From positions 1 through 8,281 of the forward strand of contig CAYOWK010000087.1 of NCBI GenBank assembly GCA_964407665.1: DNA of 8,281 nucleotides. The letters run 5' to 3'. Under the pieces are notes generated by a model that was not told where the DNA came from, did no database searches, and saw nothing but the letters and a program-made list of their open reading frames with translations. Source of the DNA: CAYOWK01 sp964407665. GTDB taxonomy: Bacteria > Pseudomonadota > Alphaproteobacteria > Caulobacterales > Hyphomonadaceae. Position numbers and translations under genes: made by a program. This document shows, piece after piece, positions 1 to 8,281 of the stretch (the first letter of the stretch is position 1; each line of letters starts with the position of its first letter).

Positions 1-54
1 GGCAAGGCGGAGGGATCGACGATGGACCAGAAGCTCGCCAAACGCTGGCAGTGA
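1..54 (+). CDS. C-terminal end of an unidentified upstream gene (partial)
   Basis: Reading from base 1 gives an open frame of 17 codons ending in TGA at 52-54, with the peptide end STMDQKLAKRWQ. The frame is open to the window edge and the next gene starts 31 bp later with its own ribosome binding site, so this is probably the tail of a real gene. The tail is hydrophilic and basic and carries no motif I can assign. It does not resemble the end of CarA. Chance openness over 17 codons is quite possible in DNA this GC-rich, so confidence is low. Confidence 0.35.
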   Translation, partial: GKAEGSTMDQKLAKRWQ

Positions 55-85
55 TCCTCCCGCCCGCCCCCGGAGCCGACGATCC

Positions 86-505
86 ATGACCCTGCTTCTG
101 AACATCCTCTGGCTGATCTTCGGCGGCCTCGTCGCGGGCTTCGGCTGGCTGTTCGGCGGACTGATTCTCGCCTGCACAATCGTCGGCCTGCCCTGGGCGT
201 TCGCAGCCTGGCGGATTGCGGGATTCGTCTTCTGGCCGTTTGGCCGGGAAATCGTGGATCGGTCCGCGTTCTATGGCCGGCCGGACGCCGGATCGAGCGA
301 TCTCAATTTCGTGCTGAATGTCGTCTGGTTCGTCTTCGCGGGATGGTGGCTGGCCCTGACGCACCTTTTCATCGCCATTGCCGAGGCCGTGACGATCATC
401 GGATTGCCCTTTGCCTTCAAGGACCTTCAGCTTGCAGGGCTGGCGCTTGCCCCGGTTGGCAAGATGGTCGTCGAAGTCGGCGAGGCGCCGCCGGCCCGGC
501 CCTAG
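86..505 (+). CDS. yccF: YccF-type inner membrane protein with two YccF repeats
   Basis: This 139-residue protein belongs to the YccF domain family (formerly DUF307), small inner-membrane proteins of unknown biochemical role. It is built of two homologous halves 72 residues apart. Each begins with LN-x-x-W (residues 5-9 and 77-81), continues through a hydrophobic stretch, and reaches a T-I-[VI]-G-L-P-[WF]-A-F motif (31-39 and 103-111). Each then ends in an amphipathic piece closing with P-[FV]-G-[RK] (51-54 and 123-126). Strongly hydrophobic segments lie near 5-30, 40-51, 75-100 and 112-124, with a polar linker at 55-72. Length is close to that of E. coli YccF. The ATG at 86 has GGAG at 72-75, a workable though slightly long spacing. 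It sits alone between a partial gene and a same-strand nuclease gene 134 bp downstream. Function in this organism cannot be deduced. Confidence 0.9.
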   Translation: MTLLLNILWLIFGGLVAGFGWLFGGLILACTIVGLPWAFAAWRIAGFVFWPFGREIVDRSAFYGRPDAGSSDLNFVLNVVWFVFAGWWLALTHLFIAIAEAVTIIGLPFAFKDLQLAGLALAPVGKMVVEVGEAPPARP

Positions 506-511
506 ACATCC

Positions 512-533
512 GGCGCCCGCATTCGGGCCGGCC
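512..533 (+). terminator. Candidate stem-loop just after yccF
   Basis: Six bases after the yccF stop, GGCGCCCG (512-519) can pair with CGGGC (524-528) and, across a two-base bulge, GCC (531-533), around a four-base loop CATT. No T-run follows, so it is not a classical intrinsic terminator. It may simply be a stabilising 3'-end hairpin. Confidence 0.25.
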
Positions 534-555
534 TACAAGACTGTGATGTCTGCCG

Positions 556-570
556 GGCGCCTGCGGCGCC
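556..570 (+). terminator. Second candidate hairpin between yccF and the nuclease gene
   Basis: GGCGCC (556-561) and GGCGCC (565-570) form a perfect 6-bp GC stem around the loop TGC. It is followed by GTCTTCCGTT, which is only mildly T-rich. It lies 70 bp upstream of the nuclease start, so it could end yccF transcription. A short self-complementary GC hexamer pair is common in GC-rich DNA, so confidence is low. Confidence 0.3.
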
Positions 571-628
571 GTCTTCCGTTGCGCGCAGGTCATGCAGCGG
601 CGATACGTCTGCGTGACGTTCGGATCGC

Positions 629-634
629 GGGAGA
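629..634 (+). promoter_or_regulatory. Ribosome binding site that fixes the nuclease start at 640
   Basis: GGGAGA at 629-634 is a good Shine-Dalgarno match, with its GGAG core six bases before the ATG at 640. It supports 640 over the in-frame ATG at 592. The longer version would place 16 extra, partly charged residues before the signal peptide. Confidence 0.7.
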
Positions 635-639
635 CTGAC

Positions 640-1671
640 ATGCGGAACCTTAAAAGAACGGCCGCAGCTTTGCTCGTCCTGGCGATCGCAGCCACGCCAG
701 CCCCCGCCTTCGCGTGGGGCGCCCGCACGCACGAGCTGATCTCCGGCCTCGCGGTCGACGGCCTGTCCTCGGATGTTCCCCGCTTCCTGAAATCGAAGAC
801 CGCCCGCGCCCAGATCGCGCTGCTGGGCCGCGAGCCCGATCGTTGGCGGGGATCGGGGCGAACCCATTCGGCCGAACGCGACAGCGCGCACTACGTCGAT
901 ATCCACGACGACGGCAAGATCGGTACGATCTACACGCTCGACACGCTCCCCTTGGCGCGCTGGGAGTACGACAAGGCCATCAACGCGGCTGGCGCGAAGT
1001 ACCCGGGCTATCTGCCCTACGCCATGATCGATGGCTGGCAGCAGGTCGTGAAGGACTTCGCCTATTGGCGCGCTAGCACCATCGCCTCGAAGAACGCCAA
1101 GACACGCGCCGACCGCGAGTGGTTCAAGGCGGAAGCCAAACTCCGCGAAATGCTGCTGATCCGCGATATCGGCGTCTGGAGCCACTACGTCGCGGACGCC
1201 GCCCAGCCGCAGCACGTCAGCGAACACTCGAACGGGTGGGACGCCTACCCGGACCCGATGACCTATCCGCCGCCGGGCATGCCCAAGGAAATCTATGGCG
1301 TGCATGCGCTGTACGATGGCCCCTTCACCCGGGACACGCTCACGGAGGCGGCGGTCAAGGCCGCCATGCCGCCCTATCGCGACTGCGACTGCGGGATCGA
1401 AAAGCGCGTGCCCGCTTTCATCGCTGCCACGTGGTCTCAGGTTACTCGGCTCTACGAGTTTGTGGCGGCGGGCGCCCTCAGGGACCGAACACCGGAAGCC
1501 GTCGCGTTCACCACAGCCCGCGCGGCGGCTGGCGCGGCCGAAATCCGTGACGGCATCGAGGACGCCTGGAAGGCCAGCGCAACCGCGACAGTCGGCTATC
1601 CGAACATCAGTGTGGCAGATGTCATCTCTGGCAAGGTCATCCTGACCCGCGAGATGTACGGATCGGACTGA
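640..1671 (+). CDS. Exported S1/P1-type zinc-dependent nuclease (phospholipase C/P1 nuclease superfamily)
   Basis: This 343-residue protein has a signal peptide (basic MRNLKR, hydrophobic 7-19, cleavage predicted after AFA at residue 25). Cleavage leaves Trp26 as the mature N-terminus, as in P1 nuclease, where the terminal amine and carbonyl bind zinc. The other ligands are all visible with family spacing: His31 (mature position 6), Asp67, His84 in SAHYVD, His182 and Asp186 in HYVAD, His192 ten residues after His182, and His222/Asp226 in HALYD. The predicted enzyme has a three-zinc centre that cleaves single-stranded DNA/RNA and 3'-mononucleotides, acting in the periplasm or outside the cell. 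A role in scavenging nucleotides or phosphate is inference. A phospholipase C activity is an alternative, since the fold and ligands are shared. The gene converges on the CAP-domain gene with 14 bp between stops. No regulatory site is evident. Confidence 0.88.
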   Translation: MRNLKRTAAALLVLAIAATPAPAFAWGARTHELISGLAVDGLSSDVPRFLKSKTARAQIALLGREPDRWRGSGRTHSAERDSAHYVDIHDDGKIGTIYTLDTLPLARWEYDKAINAAGAKYPGYLPYAMIDGWQQVVKDFAYWRASTIASKNAKTRADREWFKAEAKLREMLLIRDIGVWSHYVADAAQPQHVSEHSNGWDAYPDPMTYPPPGMPKEIYGVHALYDGPFTRDTLTEAAVKAAMPPYRDCDCGIEKRVPAFIAATWSQVTRLYEFVAAGALRDRTPEAVAFTTARAAAGAAEIRDGIEDAWKASATATVGYPNISVADVISGKVILTREMYGSD

Positions 1672-1692
1672 TCTGCGGCGCCCGATCAGCCG
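1664..1692. terminator. Hairpin shared by two convergent genes, possible bidirectional terminator
   Basis: CGG (1664-1666) and CTGATC (1668-1673) pair with GATCAG (1684-1689) and CCG (1690-1692), giving nine base pairs with one bulged A at 1667 and a ten-base loop. The structure covers the TGA of the nuclease gene (1669-1671) and the stop of the minus-strand CAP gene (1686-1688), and would form in either transcript. There is no T-run on either side, so termination efficiency is uncertain. It might instead stabilise 3' ends. Confidence 0.4.
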
Positions 1693-2291
1693 CCGTAGCG
1701 GCAGATCCAGACCTTTGCCTGGTTGGGGCAGATCGCTGTCGCGCAACCGACCTTGCGGTTGGTCGCCTTGGTCATTAGCGCAAACGCGTTGCAGTCGGCA
1801 TCCTTCGCGCAGCCGGTTCGCTGGGCTGACCGGTCGCGCCATTCGGACACCACGAACGCTGGCGAAATGTCCTGGACCTTCAGACCGCCATCGTTGGTAC
1901 GCGACGGCGATGACCAGTAGAGACCATCCAGCGCAGGATTGACCGCTTTCCGCACGATGGACGATGTGCAGAGGCTGGCCGTTATTCCGTCGATGACGCC
2001 TTCGCTGGCCTTCTGGAGGCTGGAAGACCAGCTGAGCGGTTCCATGCCCAGCTTGGCGCGTGCGTCATTCTGGGCCTTCAACATCGCCAGCTGGGAAATC
2101 GGGGGCTTTTCCGCCACGACGGCAATCGGCGCGCGCCCAGACGCGTGCGCAGCAGCTGGCCCGCCAGCAGACTGGGCGGTTAGCGAATGAACCCTGTCGG
2201 CGCCCGAAGGCCGCGACTGCGCCATGGCTGCAGCCGCGAGAATGGCGCCTGCGACTGCAAACGCGAGAAAAATGGCGGCGCGGCGGAGCAT
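1686..2291 (-). CDS. Exported CAP/SCP-domain protein with a degenerate active-site tetrad
   Basis: With the start at 2291 the protein has 201 residues. It shows a basic N-terminus (MLRR), a hydrophobic core at 5-23 and a likely cleavage after AMA (residue 24). A polar, Ala-rich linker runs to about 65, and a CAP (SCP/PR-1-like) domain fills about 66-201. Family landmarks are LKAQNDARAKLGMEPLSW (71-88), LYWSS (124-128), the EW of the third helix (150-151), and the closing block KVGCATAICPNQAKVWICRY. The four CAP tetrad positions (His, Glu, Glu, His) appear to be Gln74, Asp122, Arg154 and Ala169 in my hand alignment. Six cysteines (108, 161, 167, 183, 188, 197) suggest disulfides in an exported protein. 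The frame extends upstream to an ATG at 2366, which would put 25 basic and hydrophobic residues before the signal peptide. I prefer 2291, but neither start has a clear ribosome binding site. The role is unknown; CAP domains often bind lipids or act outside cells. Confidence 0.75.
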   Translation of the reverse strand: MLRRAAIFLAFAVAGAILAAAAMAQSRPSGADRVHSLTAQSAGGPAAAHASGRAPIAVVAEKPPISQLAMLKAQNDARAKLGMEPLSWSSSLQKASEGVIDGITASLCTSSIVRKAVNPALDGLYWSSPSRTNDGGLKVQDISPAFVVSEWRDRSAQRTGCAKDADCNAFALMTKATNRKVGCATAICPNQAKVWICRYGG

Positions 2292-2475
2292 TCGGGTCCG
2301 ATAACGGAGAAGCGGGGCCGCCCACAATAGCACGGCTCGCCGCTTTAATGTGTGCATCTGCAGCATTCTTGCCAGTTACAGGCGCCAGAGACGCCTCCAC
2401 TGCTCTTGCCCCCGCCGTCCCCCGTCGCTACACCCGGCCCCGATTTGAACCCGCCCTCCTGTATCCGCCGGTGAC
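2292..2475. other. Divergent intergenic region between the CAP gene and carB
   Basis: These 184 bp must carry the promoters for the minus-strand CAP gene and for carB if both are transcribed from here. I see no convincing -35/-10 pair in either direction. AGGCG (2380-2384) and CGCCT (2392-2396) can form a small 5-bp hairpin with a 7-base loop. The last 70 bases before carB are pyrimidine-rich. No leader peptide with an arginine or pyrimidine-sensing run is apparent. Confidence 0.5.
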
Positions 2476-5790
<3,315 letters not shown>

Positions 5791-5865
5791 TCCTTCGCGC
5801 TGGCTGTCACGGCCGGACGTGGATCGATGTTCCCATCACGTTGGCCCCGTTTCTGTGGGCATGGC

Positions 5866-5869
5866 AGGA
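5866..5869 (+). promoter_or_regulatory. Ribosome binding site of greA
   Basis: AGGA lies six bases before the ATG at 5876. This supports that start over the in-frame ATG at 5891, as does the conserved GreA opening M-Q-x-I-P-M-T. Confidence 0.65.
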
Positions 5870-5875
5870 CTTTAG

Positions 5876-6349
5876 ATGCAGCGGATTCCCATGACGGCTG
5901 AAGGCTTTCGCGCCCTGGAAGCCGAGCTGAAAGTCCTCAAGTCGGAAGAACGCCCGGCGATCATCGCAGCCATCTCGGAGGCGCGCAGCCATGGCGACCT
6001 CTCGGAGAATGCGGAATATCACGCCGCCAAGGAGAAGCAGTCCTTCATCGAGGGCCGCGTGCTCGAGCTCGAGGACAAGCTCGCCCGCGCCGACGTCATC
6101 GACACGTCCAAGCTGAAGGGCTCGACTGTCCGTTTCGGCGCCCAGGTGACGGTACAGGACGAGGACACCGAGGAAACCGCCGTCTACAAGATCGTCGGCG
6201 AGGACGAGGCCAACGTGGCCCTTGGCAAGATATCGATCACCTCGCCCATCGCCCGCGCCCTGATCGGCAAGGAAGCCGGCGACAGCGCCGAAGTCGCAGC
6301 CCCCGGCGGCGCCAAGAGCTTCGAAATCATCTCTGTCGAGTGGGTCTAG
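5876..6349 (+). CDS. greA: Transcription elongation factor GreA
   Basis: GreA rescues backtracked RNA polymerase by entering the secondary channel and stimulating cleavage of the extruded RNA 3' end. The 157-residue length matches the family (158 in E. coli). The N-terminal coiled coil (about 8-75) carries the hallmark tip GDLSENAEYHAAKE, with Asp41 and Glu44 at the positions that help coordinate the catalytic magnesium. The C-terminal FKBP-like domain (about 80-157) includes KGSTVRFGAQVTV and ends with the GxEAGDxxEV-type segment near 131-139. It begins 85 bp after carB. That gap shows only weak short inverted repeats and no clear promoter or terminator, so read-through from carB is possible. 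Its last ten bases are shared with the start of the following ELM1-family gene, implying a common transcript. Confidence 0.97.
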   Translation: MQRIPMTAEGFRALEAELKVLKSEERPAIIAAISEARSHGDLSENAEYHAAKEKQSFIEGRVLELEDKLARADVIDTSKLKGSTVRFGAQVTVQDEDTEETAVYKIVGEDEANVALGKISITSPIARALIGKEAGDSAEVAAPGGAKSFEIISVEWV

Positions 6350-7389
6350 CTTCAGGCATTCCAGCCGCCGCAGCGGGCCCGTCGATCTGGGCCGTCTCGG
6401 ACGGGCGCGCAGGCATCGAGCGTCAGTCGGTGTCGCTGGCCCGCGCGCTTCAGGCGCCGTCCCGGCTGGCCCGCCTGTCCCACATCCAGTCGACAGCCCA
6501 CCGCGCCGAACCGCTCCGGCTGCAGCCAGCCGGACCGCAACTCTACCTGCCCGCCAACATGTGGCCCGCCCCGCTGGCGGCCCTTGCTCCGGACCAGCGC
6601 CGGCAGCTGACCCCGCCCTGGCCGGACGTGTGGATCGGCACCGGCCGCCGCTCCATCCCCTATTCGCGCCTGGTCAGGAAACTCTCCGGCCGGAACACGC
6701 TGGTGGTCCAGACCCAGGATCCCAAGGTGGGCCTGCGCGACTTCGACATCGTCATTCCGCCGGAGCATGACGCTCTCACGGGCCCGAACGTCTTCCCGAT
6801 CCTCGGCCCGCCGACTTTCTATTCGCCCGAAGACATCGAGGCCGCCCGCAAGGCTTTTCCCGGCCTCACATCGCAATCCGGCCGCAAGATCCTGGTCTCC
6901 ATCGGGGGCGATTCCGGCACCCACCAGATGACCGGCGAAAAAGTCGCCGACATCGAAGACATCCTCCGCACCTTCGCCGCCGAGGACGTCCAGCTCTGGA
7001 TCACCGTCTCCCGCCGCACACCCGCGCCGGCGCGCGCCCGCTTTCGCCAGATCGCCCGCGAAACCGGCCAGCGCTTCTGGGAGACCGAGGCGGCCGACGG
7101 CCCCAACCCCTATCTCGCCTGGCTTTCGCAATGCGACGCCGCGCTGGTCACGGAGGACAGCGCCAACATGCTCGCGGACCCGGCATACTTCGCAAAACCC
7201 GTCCACATCATGCGCCTCAAGGGCGGCTCGCCCCGTTTCGACCGCCTGCACCGCGGCTTCATCGACCGCGGAGCCGCCCGCTGGTTCGCCGGCACACTCG
7301 ATACGTGGACCTACGAACCGGTCCGCGAGGCCGAACGCGCCGCCGACGAGATCGTCCGCCTGCTGCTGGAGCGGCATCCGGGCGGCTGA
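6340..7389 (+). CDS. Mitochondrial fission ELM1-family protein (GT-B-like, bacterial role unknown)
   Basis: This 349-residue protein is of the ELM1 family (PF06258 type), named after a plant mitochondrial fission factor but widespread in alphaproteobacteria, where no function is firmly known to me. Typical segments are WAVSDGRAGIERQ (17-29), the WIGTGRRSIPYS block (98-109), VVQTQDPKVGLRDFDIVIPP (122-141), the glycine turn ILVSIGGDSGTHQ (184-196) and VTEDSANMLADPAYFAKPV (270-288). The pattern suggests two Rossmann-like halves, as in GT-B glycosyltransferases, so a sugar-nucleotide or glycan role is conceivable but unproven. There is no signal peptide or membrane segment. The start is GTG at 6340, inside the greA stop region. 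No other ATG, GTG or TTG precedes the conserved N-terminal motif, and no strong Shine-Dalgarno is seen, which favours translational coupling to greA. Confidence 0.88.
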   Translation: MGLASGIPAAAAGPSIWAVSDGRAGIERQSVSLARALQAPSRLARLSHIQSTAHRAEPLRLQPAGPQLYLPANMWPAPLAALAPDQRRQLTPPWPDVWIGTGRRSIPYSRLVRKLSGRNTLVVQTQDPKVGLRDFDIVIPPEHDALTGPNVFPILGPPTFYSPEDIEAARKAFPGLTSQSGRKILVSIGGDSGTHQMTGEKVADIEDILRTFAAEDVQLWITVSRRTPAPARARFRQIARETGQRFWETEAADGPNPYLAWLSQCDAALVTEDSANMLADPAYFAKPVHIMRLKGGSPRFDRLHRGFIDRGAARWFAGTLDTWTYEPVREAERAADEIVRLLLERHPGG

Positions 7390-7494
7390 TCGCCAGAAAC
7401 TCTCAACACCCACAGCAGTTTTGGGCGCGGGGCTTCCTTCCCGCCATCCGGATCCCCATAACAGGCAACCAGTTCAGGACCAGACGGACGCCCC

Positions 7495-8281
7495 ATGACC
7501 GCCCCCGCCAGACACGCCAAGATCATCGTCCTCGGTTCGGGGCCCGCCGGCTACACGGCGGCCATCTACGCCGCCCGCGCCCTGCGCAAGCCGCTCCTGA
7601 TCGCCGGCATCCAGCCGGGCGGCCAGCTCACCATCACCACTGACGTCGAGAACTACCCGGGCTTCGCCGAGGCCATCCAGGGTCCGTGGCTGATGGACCA
7701 GATGCGCGCCCAGGCGATCCACGTCGGCACCGAGATCGCCGAGGACCACATCTCGGCGGCCTTCCTGCAGGAAAAGCCCATCCGTCTCGTCGGCGACAGT
7801 GGCCAGACCTACACCTGCGACGTGCTGATCATCGCGACCGGCGCCCAAGCCAAGTGGCTTGATTTGCCGAGCGAGCATAAATTCAAGGGTTTCGGCGTCT
7901 CGGCCTGCGCCACCTGCGACGCCTTCTTCTACCGCAACAAGGAAGTGCTGGTCGTCGGCGGCGGCAACACCGCCGTGGAGGAGGCGCTCCACCTCACCCA
8001 CTTCGCCTCGAAGGTCACAGTCATCCACCGCCGCGACCATTTCCGCGCCGAGAAGATCCTGCAGGACCGCCTGTTCCGGAACCCCAAGGTCAACGTGATC
8101 TGGGACACCGCGCTGGACGAGGTCGTCGGCTCCGACGCGCCCCCGAGCGTCACCCACGCACGCCTGCGCAACGTGAAGACCGGCGAGACGACCGAGCTGC
8201 CCGTCCACGGCATATTCATCGCCATCGGCCACGCGCCGCAGACCGGGCTGTTCGAAGGCCAGCTCGACATGAAGACCGGCG
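7495..8281 (+). CDS. trxB: Thioredoxin-disulfide reductase (3' end cut by window)
   Basis: TrxB uses NADPH and FAD to reduce thioredoxin in the cytoplasm. Here 262 codons are present, of a usual length near 320. The FAD-binding GSGPAGY is at residues 14-20, and GGQLTITTDVENYPGF follows in the first domain. The redox pair is Cys138/Cys141 in CATCDAFF; the family form I know is CATCDGFF, so an alanine replaces a glycine. The NADPH domain has GGGNTAVEEA (155-164) and HRRDHFR (178-184), whose arginines fit the NADPH 2'-phosphate. The second FAD motif, GIFIAIGHAPQT, lies shortly before the window end. The ATG at 7495 has GGA at 7486-7488 and a stronger but distant AGGA at 7476-7479. It is 105 bp from the upstream stop, with a weak hairpin (7427-7431 with 7440-7444) and no clear promoter. 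Confidence 0.95.
   Translation, partial: MTAPARHAKIIVLGSGPAGYTAAIYAARALRKPLLIAGIQPGGQLTITTDVENYPGFAEAIQGPWLMDQMRAQAIHVGTEIAEDHISAAFLQEKPIRLVGDSGQTYTCDVLIIATGAQAKWLDLPSEHKFKGFGVSACATCDAFFYRNKEVLVVGGGNTAVEEALHLTHFASKVTVIHRRDHFRAEKILQDRLFRNPKVNVIWDTALDEVVGSDAPPSVTHARLRNVKTGETTELPVHGIFIAIGHAPQTGLFEGQLDMKTG

Noticed and set aside
579..607. Possible promoter TTGCGC, 17 bp, GATACG before the nuclease gene
   Set aside because: Only three of six matches in each box, which is expected by chance in this sequence.
592..639. Upstream ATG extension of the nuclease
   Set aside because: It would put 16 residues in front of a normal signal peptide. The ATG at 640 has a good GGGAGA site.
502..1842. Minus-strand open frame of 446 codons opposite the nuclease gene
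   Set aside because: Its product is Arg/Asp/Gly-rich with no motif. It lies antisense to a gene with a signal peptide and complete zinc ligands, and is a GC-rich shadow frame.
2292..2366. N-terminal extension of the CAP protein starting at 2366
   Set aside because: It adds 25 residues before a complete signal peptide starting MLRR. Not excluded, but less likely than the start at 2291.
2455..2460. AGGAGG on the minus strand as a ribosome binding site
   Set aside because: No start codon follows at a suitable distance on that strand and no supported minus-strand gene begins there.
6352..7413. Minus-strand frame of 353 codons opposite the ELM1-family gene
   Set aside because: Same cause: complement of a C/G-ending codon pattern. 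No recognisable protein features, while the + strand product matches a known family along its length.
7427..7444. GCGGG/CCCGC hairpin between the ELM1-family gene and trxB
   Set aside because: Five base pairs with an eight-base loop and no following T-run; too weak to call.
7474..8232. Minus-strand frame of 252 codons opposite trxB
   Set aside because: It lies antisense to a clear TrxB with all cofactor motifs; the product is compositionally biased.

Overview
The window looks like chromosomal DNA of a GC-rich alphaproteobacterium. The protein family set and the order carB-greA-ELM1 family-trxB suggest the Caulobacterales/Hyphomonadaceae side of the class. That placement is inferred from memory of these families, not from a search. 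No mobile element, CRISPR array, tRNA or rRNA is visible.

Left part (1-2291) is an envelope/secretion-flavoured stretch. It holds the last codons of an unidentified gene, a small YccF-type inner-membrane protein with two repeated halves, an exported S1/P1-type zinc nuclease with all nine expected zinc ligands, and, convergent to it, an exported CAP/SCP-domain protein whose usual His/Glu tetrad appears to be lost. The nuclease and CAP genes end 14 bp apart, and one hairpin spans both stop codons.

Right part (2476-8281) is housekeeping, all on the + strand. carB (carbamoyl-phosphate synthase large subunit, shared by arginine and pyrimidine synthesis) has both ATP-grasp halves and an intact allosteric domain. 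greA (transcript cleavage factor) follows. A GTG-started ELM1-family gene overlaps the end of greA. Last is trxB (thioredoxin reductase), cut by the window end. The greA/ELM1 overlap implies co-transcription and probably coupled translation. carB to greA (85 bp) and ELM1 to trxB (105 bp) have room for separate promoters, but none is convincing by eye. carA is not next to carB.

I found no clear new multi-gene system. The items most worth a second look are the CAP protein with a degenerate tetrad beside the secreted nuclease, the greA-ELM1 coupling, the lack of a recognisable ribosome binding site for carB, and the insertions in CarB.
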